A DNA stretch of 64,000 bases from Phylloscopus collybita (Eukaryota > Chordata > Aves > Passeriformes > Phylloscopidae): contig JAJNNQ010000002.1 of the NCBI GenBank assembly GCA_027886175.1, forward strand, positions 7,622,001-7,686,000, written 5' to 3'. The translations under genes and the position numbers were made by a program. Numbering within the stretch: the stretch's first letter is position 1; each line of letters begins with the position of its first letter. Shown here piece by piece: positions 11,297 to 25,185 of this stretch. The notes under the pieces are model-generated. The model was not told where the DNA came from. It saw only the letters and a list, made by a program, of their open reading frames with translations, and made no database searches.

Positions 11297-14200
11297 CAGA
11301 TCTGTTTAGACAAAACCCATGGAGTTTTCTGGTCTAAACTGCAAGTGTAGCATTTAACTGTATTTAACTTACTCTCGTGACTTACTGTTAGAGGTGCACT
11401 GTACCTTACTCAGCATTTGCAAAATGAGGAAAATCATATTTCTCTACTCCTTCTGCAGAACTTCTTAATGTTCAGATAATGATTAATTATGTTCTTCATG
11501 GATGGGGGGACATCACAGGAGCACAACAAATACTTACCGAAGTATATATATCACATATTATTTCATTTTCTAAGGCAACTAAGGCATTGGCAGGAAATGC
11601 TTGTTTCCTCCCCCTATTTCACTTAATGTGGTAAAATAAAAAAAAAAAAAATGAAAATGCACTTCCCTCCAAAAAGAAGGAGGGGAAAAAAGGGACGACA
11701 TGGGTAGATTCATGAAAGAAAGACATAATACGGGGTATTTTCCAGAGGGAAAATTTATGGCCTCCTACAGAAATCTCCATTTGGAAAAGACAAACCTTAG
11801 CAGACATGCAATTTATAAAACCAGCATAATTAGGAACAATTTTTCAGTGAAAGGAGAGTTGGTTCTCAGTATCCTAACTCTTAGAAGTAGTTTCTTGCAT
11901 ATTATCATCCCTTGCTTCTTAGAATACTTTGCAAGTTAAGACATGTACTTCATGTCAAATATTTTGTGGAATTATAACCCAGCACATACTGAAAACAATA
12001 AAATTTTATGCCTCCAGAATTATTCACAACATGGAACTCCTGCTGTGAAAACTTGTTATAGATCAGAAATGTTCTACATCCCCTTTCTTTTGAATTATGT
12101 TCAAAGAGATGTTGAATTTTAATAGCGCTATGTGAAAGAGCTGAGTGAAATCTCACTGAAACTGCTGGACAAAATCATCACCTTTCATTCAAGATAAATG
12201 TAAGAAACAAGCAAACTCTTTTATGAAGCCTGATAACTGAAATTACAGAAGTTATCATCAAAAACAAGAGAAACATGAAGCATATGGACCCATGAGTTTC
12301 TCTAGAAACTGATATGCTTAATGCAGAGAGAGAGCATTAATCAAGGCAAGATGATTAATCCCGATAAGCAGCATAAATGTATAAAAGGAATAAAGAAACC
12401 ACCAGCACAGCTCGACAAATTGTGATCCTGGAAGAAGAAAAGCTGAAAGAGAGGTTGGGGGTAAAACACTGGGTGAATGAGCTTTGGAAAAAAGAAGTTA
12501 TTGACTGTTATTTGATTCTGTCTTTGTTCAAGGAAATAAAACTCTGTTCTTTCTTTGTAAATAAAATGGAACTCTATCAAAGCAAAACCCTGTCCTGAGG
12601 ATGAATTTTCTTTCCAACTGAGAAGAAAACAACCCACAGACCTGACAAATTGTTTAACCACTCAGGTAAAATGGATTAATACCATGTGAGGACAGTCATC
12701 CAGTTTTCGAGAAAGGGAATCGTGAGGTGGAATTCCCACTGAACGAAAATAGAATCAACGAAGAATGTATTTCTCAGAAATAGTAATTGGCAAAAAGAGA
12801 TGAAAACAAGACCAGATAAAATTAAAAGAAGACTTAAATCAGCTGGAGGCTTTTCAAAATTAATTAAAGTAGTGGCTGGAAAATTTCCAGAGTGGTCCAA
12901 GAGATGACAAGCGGGCAGAGATGAAATCTCTGCTTGAGCCGCAAACACAGAGCATCCAGACAGATTAGGAAGCCCTGTGGCAAAACAGATCAATGAGATG
13001 ACTGACAACACAACTCCTGCAGGCTAGAAAGTTTTCAAAGAAATAGGTAAGCCAGGAAAGTTTAAACTAACTTGGCACTTGCTGACTTAGAGAAGCTATA
13101 CCAAGAATGGGAGGAGATGGAGAAGTAAACTAGAGGGACGCAGATAGCCACGGATGTTTTTTGCCATTAGAAAAGTCAGTGTAAGACTATTGCCTTTTAT
13201 AGCATTACTTTTCTTACAACATCTACAAATTCACCGTTTGCAAATGACCAATATCCAGGCATTTGTACCATCTCCAGCTCAAACACTGTGCCTTTGAAAG
13301 AAAAACAGCAATCAAGCTGATCTCTTAGGTCAACTTGGAAACCCAAATGAAGAGAAAGTTTTACAGAAAATTCTGAGACTAATGGTCAACTCCAATGGCT
13401 CAAATTAAGTGGTACTGAAGAATGATACCTGCTCTTCTCCACCCTACCAAAAAGACATAATCTTCCAAGAAGTGGTCACTAGTGAGATCAGTAGAACTAG
13501 TGCCTCTTCAGTGTCATAGTGGGACTAGGCTTGGATCTGCTCACCTGTACTAAGAATGCTAAACTACGTGAGCCTGGACCAAGCGCCATCAATGTTGTAT
13601 GAAAAAGCTCTGCCCAGTTTGAGAAAGCAAAGGCACTGAGCTAACTATGATTTTTGTTTGGATCTAGGCAACTCGAATACAGTAAATGGGAATTAGATTG
13701 CTAAATGTCTAATAGCACTTACATTAAAATACTGGGCACTGGATCAACATAGCAGGTTTTAGAGAGGCCTGCCAGTAAGACTAGAAAAAAGATTGCCCAA
13801 AACTAAATTATCTGTTTGGTAAAACCTACAAAGTATTGTGACATTCCACAAATCCATTCATAGAAGGCCAGACTGCTTGCTACTGTAGAGGTAGTCACTG
13901 ATTGGTGGGAGAATATAATGAAAGCTTAAGAGAAAGCTGGTTTAGAAACTATATCTGGAATGAGAGCATGAAATGTAGGCAGTCAGCACAGACCAGAAGC
14001 AGTTTGGATTTCATTGTGGATTATCAGCTGTGTTGCAAGTGCCAAGAAAGTTGCCTTACACTTTCAAGTAGAACAAAAGCTCCGTAGACGTGAGTTTTCT
14101 AGACATCAGCTTGAAATGCCTACAGGAGTGGAAACAATTACAAAAGGTTCTTGCTGGGGCAACCTCTCAGCCAAGACACTACAAGGTGGCTGCTGCCCAC

Positions 14201-16853
14201 TCTGCACCCTGGCTCTTGGGAATCTCAGCAGCTACATCTCTGCAAAAATAAAAAGCAATACATCCAGTAAACATTGCCATGGAAGGTGACACAAAGCTCC
14301 ATGAGTTTCTGTTGGATTTGCTAAAGCATGACATTGTGCATTTAGACAAGGAACAGCAGAGTAGTCTCAGATCTCTCTGGAGTCAGTCACTCTTCTCAGT
14401 ATCAGTCAGAAAACTGCTTCACTGAGCACAAAATGGGGAAAACAGCAACGCAACTCTGCAACAGCTGGCAATAAGTGGAGGAGAGAGAGGGAGGAGAACC
14501 ACTGAGATGATGTATCAGGAATGAATAATTGAATCTTTAAACAATCCCTGGTGGCAGCATCATGGAAGCACCATAAACTACAGAAAACTGTATTCAAGTA
14601 AATATCAACTGATTGTGCCCTGACAGGAGTTAAGACTATTTTCCATGGCAAGTTCAGGTTTCCTATGCTTTACATTAAAATGTAAATAGAAAAATAGAAA
14701 TTAACTTTTCTCCTGCAACTGGGCATAAACTGCAACATGTTCAAGCCATGGATTTTGACTTGTACACTTGTACTTTCATTTCAGTGGATGCAGTGTTCTG
14801 CAAGGAGCTCATCTCTCTTGGCCTGTTTATTACATCTGGTTGATACCCAGGGCTGTGTAAAAGGTTTGGGACAAGAACCGGCACACTGAAATGTGATCTG
14901 CAGGAAGTTTAAGAAAAGTGGGTAATGAACCAAACCAGGGCACTGGCATAGGTAGATTGTTATGTTGAAGTGACAGACATCATCAAAATAAACATCAGAA
15001 AAAACCTTTTCTATAGAACCTAACAGAAGAAATAGTAAAAGAGCATCACATCAGAAATACACACAGCTACACTTAAACCAAAGCTGAACCATGTCTGCCA
15101 AATGGTTTCTGAGGAGACATTTACAACAAATCTGGTGGGGAGCTGGAGTGAACTTTCACTGATGGATTACAGGAAGAGAAATAGCAAAAAGAGCAGAAGG
15201 AAAGTGAAGAAACACTCTTCCACACAAAATAGCATGAGGAAAGAAAGTAAAAAAAGAGATCTTTTAAGTATGAAGTGGAATGCAGAAGATTGTACCACAG
15301 AACAAAGAAAACAAAGTTGTAGTCTCTGTGACCATGCAAACAGGTTGCCTAACTTTTCAAACCTGTGTGGGAGAAGAATAAAAGATATCCTTCATACTAT
15401 GCTTGTATGGTTGATTCTGATTTCTGCAATGCTTACTCAAAGTGGGCTTTTTAAATGCCTTATTTACAAATGAGAATATATATTCTTCAACATATAAAGG
15501 GGCATTTACAGGTCAAAGTATACACAATGAATATGTACAAATATGAAAAAATAAACAATTAAAGCCTCGGGTCATAGAAATCATAAAATACCATTAAAGA
15601 ATAGCTAACATACTACTTGATTTTGCATGTGTAACTTAACAAATACATTTTCAAGTATCATGCCTGTTAGAAGGAATCCATGTGCCAAGGAAAAAAGATC
15701 AATCTTCTCAATTCTAGCTAATTACCAAACAGTGAAGACAAAAATCACAAGTTCATTTAATTTAAGCCAGACCAAAAGCTCACCTGACTTCAAGTGCAAA
15801 GCATTTGCTCTGCCTTTCTAGAAAACAGTCTCAAAATATCTTGGACTGAACACTTCAATATCCATGCACCCAAAATCCAACAACTTTTTGGAAAATGTCC
15901 TGATTTCTCATCAGAAAAATTGTGACATGAAAAGAGTCCTCAATAGGGATCAGTTAATACTTTCTAATGATAGGTCAAGTGAAGCAGATGAAGAGATGAT
16001 TTCAACTGATGCAAGCTCCTAAAATACAATGACATTTCTGAAATTGTCACACAGACATTCTCTTATCTTCAGAACAAAAACTTCTAAATTCATAATGCAA
16101 AACAAAAAATAAAAGCATATGTTCGTGTTGATAATAAGCCCCAGTTGGCCTTCTCCCCAGGCAGCTTCTGTAAACTTTTAGACACAGTTCTGCACTTCCA
16201 AAGGAATATCTAACACTCGTATCCATCACACCATCAAACACATCTATCCTGGTAATGTGTGTTGGTCCAAATCTGAGAGCTGCACCAGCACTAAAACACC
16301 TGCATACAAAGTAAGCTCCTAATTGTGCATCAATAACTACTCCATTTAGCCCCAATCCTGCAAAAAAATTCTGCCCCTACTTAAATGTATGTAGCTGGAT
16401 CTTAACTGCCTGTGGTAGGGGAAATGCATAAGGATATAATCATGCTGGAGAACTGGAACACTTGTGGAATAGATTTCTATGGAAAATTCATGGCACTCAG
16501 TGTTAGGTCCTTTCTGATCTGAACAGTGACAATCAACTCTGGCTACACTCTTCAGGCCCTCTGAAAATCACTGAATCCTTGGCAGTAATTTAATTACAGA
16601 GACCAGGCACTAAATATGAATATTTTGCCCTGAGGTTTTCAGTCTAATTTTCAGATAAACTACTCCTTAGCAGGGCTTGTCTTACACATAAATGGCTTGA
16701 ATATCCATGTACTAGATTTTAAAAAGACCTCTGAATTGAGGTTATTCCACCTAGAGTGATTCAAGCACAACATACTTTTACACAACTTACATTTCAAGAA
16801 GCACAGGAAAACTTGTGACATAAATTCAGTTTTCAAGGAGATGTTTAACTTAC

Positions 16854-16931
16854 CTGCCAGAAGTCAGCAACAGTAGCAGGGAGAGGGCCCTGGGTGGCAA
16901 TATATGCAGGATTTCGGGGGTCATGGTCCAT
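16854..16931 (-). CDS. PTPRN2: PTPRN2 exon: YIATQGP motif
   Basis: This 78-nt, phase 0/0 exon encodes 26 residues, beginning [20 protein letters not shown] and ending VADFWQ. YIATQGP and DFW are classic PTP core motifs. The final Gln replaces the Arg usual in active enzymes (DFWRM), a substitution shared by the IA-2/phogrin family. The borders are strong: ttattccag at the acceptor and GTAAGT at the donor. Because both ends are phase 0, skipping would keep frame but delete a core strand and make a fold-defective protein. Confidence 0.98.
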
Positions 16932-19900
16932 CTGGAATAAGGAAGAAGAACACAGACTGGATTTATTCAAAGGAAATCCCTTGCAGTGTTAGAGAAAGAA
17001 AGCATGAGAGGGCAGAACAAGGGACTTCCTAAAGGACTGTCAGGTACCTCCAATCCTTTTTTGGCAAGCAAAGTGTTTTATTTCTATTTGTAAGCTCAGG
17101 GGAGAGGCTTTCCCCCAAAAGACTGATGACACCACATGAATATCAGCACACGTGATGAACAATGTCCCATGTCCTCAATATGCAGAGTAAGATCATTTAT
17201 GGTGCCTGACAAAGGCATTTATTGGAGATCAGTACTCGTGGTTTCATAGCAACCTAGAAGCCTTTTGAAACATTTTTCTACACTGAATGCTAAGAATGCT
17301 CCACACATCTAAATATGTTCTCCATTTCCACCATGCTAGTCAAGGGCACATGTAACTAAAAAACAGCAAAAATGGGGAACAAATTCAGTTTCTGGCTTTT
17401 TCTGGTTAGCTGATTTATCTAAATGCATGGATTTGGCCTCAATGGAGGAAGTTCTGCTTAAAGACCTTAATTATTATGTTTAATTCAAGGAGCAGAAAAT
17501 TCACTGAGCAGAAAAAATAAAGAATCTAAGAAACAAAGCCATCAGGAGTAAATAGGATTAGCGTGTTACAATGAATGTTTTCGAACTGATGGGTGGTTTT
17601 CTTGGTTCTAAATCTTAGGACCCATTCTGCTGAAAAAGAAGATCTGCTGATAGGATTAAAAAACAAACAAACTCTTTCTAACCCTGAACTGGGCAGGACA
17701 AAACTTTGAACATAAAGAAAAGAGACCCATTTCACCTCTGTGTGGGTTTGACTCAGTGACACTGAAGTTGGTGAGAGTTAACTTATACCCATGTAGCTGA
17801 AGGCAGAATTTGTCTCAATACACATTTCTGTTCTATAAGTAAAGATCTGAATAAGAATGAATGTGAGTCACATTTGCATTAACAAGCATCTCCTGAATTT
17901 ATTCATAGCCTATCAAAATTTTCAGTGATGGTACATGTCAGCGTAAAAGAAGGCACCTCATAATTATGTGCAACATAAAAGAGGGAAGAGACGTAAAAGA
18001 ACAGATGTAAGTTATTCTAATGGAACAACAATATGATGAATGTTGCAAAAAGGAAGAGAATACTTTTATGTTTCTAATTTTCTGATGTATAATTAAGCTG
18101 GACTTAATATTAAAATTCTCCATGACAACACAACACAGGTAAAAGTCACTGAATCCATTTGGACTAAAAGCTTACTTCTGATTCACCACCCAGAGTTATA
18201 AAAAACCTTGACCAGGATGTCTATAATACCATCATTTTATTCCAAGTTTCACTGGGATGCTTCTCTTATCAGCAAATAAATCTTCCCAACAAGCAATTGC
18301 TCACAACAAATTTCAACCTTGCTTTCTTTGCCTTTTGACAAAAGCAATTCTGATAGCAGGACATTTGCTACTGTGGGTATTTTAAGACCAAGGAAAAGTA
18401 GCTTTCTTCAGAAATCAGCATTAACAAAAAAGCCCTTAGGAAACATTTCAAAAGGGGCAACTTTTTTTTGTTTTGCTTTGCTTTGCTTCGTTTTGTTTTG
18501 TTTTGTAAGAACTGAGACATTGAACTAAACACAGCTGAAAACAACAGCAGATGTGATCAAGCAAAGTCAAGCTTACAAGCTGGGGATTTTTTATTCTCCA
18601 TTACAGTTGAAATGATTTGTTGTTGTTTTGTTTTGAATCCCAAAGATCTACAGGATTTAAACTTGTGGTGAAATGATTTCCTATGCTGGAACTAAAAATA
18701 TTAACTTAGAAAAACTGACCGACACCAAGGAGGTTATGCTAGTCCCAGTGGAAACTGTTGTGGGTTTCATCCACTCAAAAATGATGTCACTTCTCCCAAC
18801 AGGCTAGAGCTTGGCTTGGAAATGTAACCAACAGTAAATACACCAAACTTTAGAAAAAATAAAATTTACTTTGAATTCCTCCAAAACAATATTTTTTTTT
18901 AATGTAGACATGCCAGAAAACAAAGGCAGAAGAAATCAAGGATGATGCAAATAGTGCTGTCATGGAGGAAATACGTCTCAACATTCAGCTGATAAATCAG
19001 GAATAGGCCAATCTTGGCATTTCAGCATTAATCAACCTCTGTCACAAAGGTGCTTGTTGGAACGTGGCAAACATTACAACAAGCCCAGAGTGGTGAAGTA
19101 TATCAGCAGTTTAACAATAATTCAAAAGACAATTACAATTATTACATTCCAAGCACATTGTGTTGCACAAAAAAAAAACAACAAACCAAAACAATTATGA
19201 GCAGAAACTCTTCTTGCTTGGAGCAAACAGAAAATGGCAGAAAATACTATCACACTATTAAATGATCTTTAACTGAACAAAAATAAGAGCAAAGTTTAAA
19301 CTAATTAAATGAAATTCCTGGTTTCATCAATTTTGTGTTACATGCACTGTTTAAAAGACCATGTATTTCAAGAAAAGTGTGAAAAATCCCTAGTCTGGTC
19401 ACATTCAATTTAATGTGAGTAGGTGATGGCAAGGGACAGCTCTTGAATGTTCTTTCTTTTTTTCTTTTTTATTCTCTCAAGGTCACCAAGAACACCAAGG
19501 GCATCTTAATCTACCAAAGTTAACAGAAGTTTGAATAAAGAAATAAAGTCAGTAATGGGTTTTAAACTAACTAATCAAGGATAAGTGAGAGGTTTTTTTT
19601 TTTTTAATGTCAGTACTCATTACCTTCTTTCAAGGATCCCTCAGACTTCTCACTTCATGAAAATAAAATAGAAAATGTATTCTCCAGAGAAAAATGGAGT
19701 ACTCCAGACTCCATACAATCAAGTATTAAAACAAAAATTGATTGTTTGCTAACGCTTTACATCAGAACAACCTTCAGAAATCATCCTAATAGCAATTGTT
19801 CAAAAAGAACATGATTTTTACCTCTATTTCCACATCAAAGCATCAAGTTCACAAGGCTTATATCAGAATGGGATTGAACAGCCATTGTTGGAAAGAAAAA

Positions 19901-22900
19901 CCTACAATTATTACAACTGTTCTACGACAGTGGAATTCTCATTTTCTGCTGCAGTACAGCAAAGGCAAGTCTGGGATAATGTTTCTATCTATTTTTCCAT
20001 GATTTTATATTAGGGGTCAAGGATTACTATTACTGGCCATGCAATTGATTGCACTGATTTCCATCACTACCTGTATCAAAAGCAAGTGAAAGGAAAAGGA
20101 GGAGCACTGAGATTTCTGCTTGGAAAAGAAAAACTGGAGAAAACTTTAGTGGCACAACTTGTACTTTCCTACAGGGCTCTGCAGTATAAGCTGACTTACA
20201 GTACCCTAAAGTAGGAAAATATATGAAGAACATTATCACAACTGGTTGCACCTTGTTAATATCAGACCAGGATTCCACCTGTGCTTTACCACAGAATAAA
20301 AGCTCATTCTTCCTTCCAGAGTTCTATTATCCAGCTGCCTTATTCGAAGACTTTTCAAGGATTCCCTGAAGAATGCTGAATTTTTGTTGAGTTTTTGATA
20401 GAGATTGTGCTGCTGCACGATTTCACTGATAATGCTGATGAAATACAGAAAAATCAATACATTGTGGGAGTAAATCCTTTAGAGTGGTACATGTAGATTC
20501 TTGTTAAGCCGTCTTGTAAAACTACAAACTGAAGTAAAAGTGTCAATGGGCATCAATGACCATTTTGAAATTGCATGTAAATGATAATACTGAATAATTC
20601 CTTCCCTTTACCTTCCCTTTCAGCTTGTCAGATCTTTACATTCCATAGAGAAAGATGCTGTGTGAGATATGGTCTCAGTCACACCATATTTACCTCAATC
20701 TAAATCCTCTGAGTCCATCTGAAATATTCCTGAATCATGAGATGAGAACAAAATCCAGTGTAGACCAAATATGACAAAAAGGAAGTTGAAATCTGATTAA
20801 CACCTTAAATTTTCATACGGATTCAAGCTTCTGTGTGGTTTCCAGACTTAATGTGTTTACAACACCAAGAAAATCTACTTCTATGCATATATTTATTACA
20901 CAAAGTATAGACAGTCTCTAAAAGAAGTGGTTTTGTTTTTACAAAAGAAAGCATATCCAGCAAATGCAGATGAACTTTGTAATCATTCACCTCAACATTA
21001 AAATTAAAAAGTCCTCATCTTCATGTTTGAATTAAAATTTAAAACAATTTTTAAATCCTTCTTTGTAAACCCCTAATGGAATGAAAAAAGCAAATCTGGT
21101 TGCCTATGCCATTATGAATTTCAGAGTCTATTCTTGCTGATGAAATTTGTATGCTGTATTTGAACAAACTGTCATGCTAATGACATTCCTCAGTCTGGTG
21201 TCTTCAATAATAAGCATACGGAGTTTTTAAATGTAGTTGATGGGATTTTTTCTCTCTCAGACACCCTATGAGGAAAAACAGAATTTCCCATTTACTTTCA
21301 TGACCTCTGATTTAAAAGCAAAGATTGCACATTATTTACTACTGGATGATTTTCCTGAAATTTAATGAGGACTAAGTACAAATATGACAGAAGTAATTAT
21401 CACAGTTTTATTCTGCACAGTCAGGGTCTCCTTGTGCTGTAATTGCAAGCCTTTCATTCAGCTGCCGATACCAGAGTTATTATCATAGTACTTCATGTTA
21501 TTTCAGAGAAGAGGGAAACAGATTTCTACCTCACTTTTACCCTGCAAATTTATCCTAGGGACTCATTTTTCCTGGCCTCATGCTACAGAGAAATAAAAGA
21601 CATATGGGAAGAACTTGGACTAAATCTTTTCTGATTCTCTTCACCCATTCCCAGCTGCAATGAGGCCACCAATATAACCCCAGTTTTCACATCCTACTGT
21701 GAGGTATTGAGGTATTGAGGGGGGGCAGCATTTTTTAAAAGGAAGAAACATGTGGGCAGGTGGCCAGCTCATTGTCTAGCACGGAGATTTTTTTACGGTG
21801 TGCTGCTGCACTCATTTAGACTTCAGTGAAGGTTGAATGAGCCCCAGCTGGAGACTGGACCACTGACCCAGAAGCTGGAGATACCCAGCAACATGTACAG
21901 GACTGGCAGCCTCCCTCTCTGAAGCTCAAACATAATTACTTTATTTTACACTCTTCCTGCACCAGAGAGCTCCCACACGTGGGGAGGAAAAAGCCTCTTC
22001 CAGTCAGTTCATCCTGTACTGATCCTGTGCTGTCCATGCCCATCTCACAACAGTGCTCACTCCTCACCCAGGCACTGCAAGCAGCAAATGCACCAGGAGC
22101 ATCACTGTATTGACAGGACAATTACTGTGGTTATTTAAGTTGAAACAGTCTGAAAGGAAGAAATGGTAGGATTTTTGTAAGAGTGAGTCAAAGTAGTTGT
22201 ACTGATACTCCACATCCACTGTGTGCTTACATGGACACTGACTAAATGTGCTACCAGAAAATATCTCAAGTAAACAGCAGTAGAAATAGCACATATGTCC
22301 AACTGAGGCTTCACTAGCTGTATAAACACAGTAAATACTGCAGAATCAAGTGCCCAATTCAATATTGCAGTAGGCATTTGAAGTGGTGACAACAGAGACT
22401 GAATATCTCTGCCACTTCTATATTCGACCTCATTATACAAAAACTACACCATTAACAATATTAACAAATATGTTTACACGAATGTGAGGATATTTAATTT
22501 GGCTCAAAATTCAGTAGTTTGCAGGGAATGGGCTTGCAAAGCAGGGATTTCCTCCTATCAGCCCCCCACTGCATCACCTTCCGGAAACACAATTTGATCT
22601 GTTGCTTTCAAAACAGCAAAATGACTACTGGCTTAGTGGAGCCAACTCACATAACTAACTGGAGCATCTCTTTCCTTGGAATAGCAGGTCTACACAAATG
22701 TCAGCTGTGGGACTTCTCACAGTAGGGTCTCTATCCTACCATGAAGAAGAGGAACTTGAAGTTTTTTCTTGGCAGTTTTTCTTGGCTATGCAAGTTATTG
22801 GGCACTTGTCCCAACCTAATGAAACACTTGTTTCTTAGAACCCACTTATTTCTGGGCATAGAAGTATTTCTGTAAGAGATACCAAGCCATAAGAATTTTT

Positions 22901-25111
22901 GGTTCATCAGTGTGACTTGTATTAACAGAATTCTTGAGTGTGGGAAAATTATGAAATAGAAATACATTCTAACCCTGCAGAAGGACTCTTAAGAGCTGGA
23001 TGGAAAGGCAAGATTTCAGCCCTTTGCAAGAACAGAAGAGTTAAAGCTGTGGGAGCAGGGACCCTGTGCTTTCATGAGCTGTGGGCATCCTGATAAAGCA
23101 GACCTCTTTCCAGTTTTGTCAATGGGATATCTTAGTCCTGTTTCTTCACTCCCAACAGTACTTAATCTAATACTTTACTCTTCAGTGTAATTAAAGACAT
23201 AGTTACACTATAATCCAAAACTACAATTGCAACAGACATATACACACATGCAAGGATTTAACCCCTTCTCCAGCCAAATTTGTGTACTAAAACTAGTTAA
23301 GATGTGTCTACACAGACTTTTGGGCAGGTTATTCAGCTGTTAGAAGCCCAGTTATTCAGTAAAAAACCCAGAACTTGTACTGCTGTCAACACTGACCCCG
23401 ACTTAGCACTGTCTACAGATGCTGTAATTCCACTTTGATACCACGTTGTTGCCATGTGAATTACAACCAGGCTCTTGCAAGAATACAGTATCTCACTTCC
23501 AGTTATCACCTCCCACTCCTGTCCTTCCCACAAAACCTCTCATTTTCTACTATCAGACGAAGGCTTGACCAAACATAACTCACCAGCTGGGTCCTGGAGA
23601 CACAAACAGAGCCCTGGAGTTGGACCACTGTGTATGATTTTACAAGCAGGATGCACATTCCTTGGAACACGACCTACTGTGATCCCCTGATCCTGGTGCA
23701 AGGTAGAGCTTGGTCCAGAGACATACCTAAAAGCAGTCTAAAAACTCTAATCTGTGCCTGTCAACTTTTGTCCTCTGAAATGGAAACTGGCAATCCCTCA
23801 ACATGCAGGTGGCTTTGGTTTCCCCTCTACCCTAAGCCAAAGACAAAAATATCCCAAAGGTGTTTTTTGGCTTCTGTGTGTTTTTCAACTCTTTGAATAA
23901 AGCACTTTTATGTGTTGAAGGAAATGAAGCTTTGAACTCTGCTGAAACAAAGATCAGGGAACAGTTTCTATGTAGCTCTTGGGTTTTTTTAAGCAAAAAA
24001 AGTATTGTCAACAACACTGGAAGGAAGCAGCCTGTAATTTCATGCTGTTGCAAATTGTCAGCTGCCTTGCCCACACAAAGTCATTTAACTGGGGGAGTGA
24101 TACTCCCCAGGAAAATGAGCCAGTAATGGCAAATACAGCCCACTGCTCTGAGATCTTATTCTCCCTCCTAAGTTCTTTCTCACAGCTGCTCTATAATAAC
24201 TTTTTGGTTCCTAATTAATACGAATAAAAACTGTGAGAAAAAGCGACTGCAACACCAGCAGTCCAGCAATCCCACAGAGGTCAAGGACACAGTGCCTTTC
24301 CCCCCCTTCACTTTTGGATTTCCTGACACTTCCATTGAGATGCTATGACAGGGCAGTGCCACTGGCATTACCATACCTGTTCAGTGTCTACAAATGGAGA
24401 CCTTTTCTCCCTATCACCTTTCATGGACGAGAAGAGGATTCACATTCAGCTCACACATTCACGGGAAACAGCAGCTGGGCCACACTGGAGTATCTGGACA
24501 CAAAAATTGAACTGACCTACTTTGCAGCTGGAACGAATACACAGGGGCTAGGGGATCTTGTTCTTGCTTTCCAAACAGCAGGCTCAGAGAAGAGCCAGGA
24601 GAGCTACAGAACCACCAGACAGTGCATCACTAGGTCAACAGGGGAAGAAAGGTTAGAGAAAATGTCACTTCCTAATGCACAAGAAGCTCAGAAGTCTGTG
24701 GAGCTCAGCTCTCCATGCCTGCAGAAACCATTCCTCCTACTGTAGCTAGTAGGACAATGCAAAAAACAACAAGCTATTTTTACCTCTTGGGAGAAGGAAA
24801 AGCTCCACAAAAGTAAAGCATTGAATTTTATAATCTATAAGTTAATAACATCTAATATTAAGTACAGAAAAACTGACAGTATAACAAGATAGAACAAAGG
24901 TTATCTAGTGACTTTTTCTTAGTAAATAAACTTCAAGAGTATTGCATGCACATACATTTCTCTACAATTTGAAAGGACAGGCTGAACACCAGCACTGTGA
25001 GGTGCTCACAACCTGAGATTAGCAGTGGGGTGCCTGGAGTGAGCCTATTTTGACAACAAGGAATGGCAAGGATCAACTGTTGGAATACTTCTCATAGGTT
25101 ACCATACTTAC
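16932..25111 (-). other. PTPRN2: PTPRN2 intron, 8.2 kb
   Basis: Intron between the 74-nt and 78-nt exons (GTAAGT ... ATTCCAG). It contains a TTTTG/CTTTG simple repeat at 18462-18505 and a short direct repeat (GAGGTATT, two and a half copies) at 21701-21720. A relatively GC-rich 1.3-kb stretch at 23450-24750 carries several overlapping plus-strand open frames, including the longest in the window (170 codons). No transposon was recognised. Confidence 0.9.
18462..18505. repeat. (TTTTG/CTTTG)n simple repeat
   Basis: Eight or so consecutive pentamers of TTTTG and CTTTG, with one TTCG variant, following a T run. Confidence 0.85.
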
Positions 25112-25185
25112 AATTGGACTGGCGTTGATGTAGTCTGAATTGCCGTGGCTACTTTCACCTTTCAGACATATCCTGGAATGGTCAT
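25112..25185 (-). CDS. PTPRN2: PTPRN2 exon: YDHSR / DYINAS motif
   Basis: This 74-nt exon starts with the last two bases of a split Tyr codon and adds 24 codons: DHSRICLKGESSHGNSDYIN, then ASPI. The acceptor is cctttgcag and the donor GTAAGT. It encodes the start of the PTP core beta-sheet; SDYINAS is one of the ten conserved PTP motifs. The middle part, ICLKGESSHGN, is less conserved than the surrounding exons. The exon enters in phase 1 and leaves in phase 0, so skipping it alone would break the frame, whereas skipping it together with the 148-nt exon upstream (222 nt) would not. Confidence 0.96.

Larger units (their letters stand above)
4940..16853 (-). other. PTPRN2: PTPRN2 intron, 11.9 kb
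   Basis: Intron between the 78-nt and 120-nt exons (GTAAGT ... TGCAG). It holds the polypyrimidine tract at 5554-5765, AT-rich simple sequence near 7918-7990 and 11141-11262, and a perfect inverted repeat at 11266-11296. The rest is unique DNA. Several open frames of 100-123 codons (for example near 12341-12661, 12676-13011 and 15102-15473) have no recognisable domain and low-complexity or erratic composition. I treat them as chance. Confidence 0.9.

Noticed and set aside
15102..15473. 123-codon Lys/Ser-rich plus-strand frame
   Set aside because: The composition follows the A-rich local sequence. No family was recognised and there are no supporting exon borders.
24233..24745. 170-codon open frame as a gene
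   Set aside because: No recognised domain, no splice partner and no homology signal by eye. Kept only as an observation about the region.
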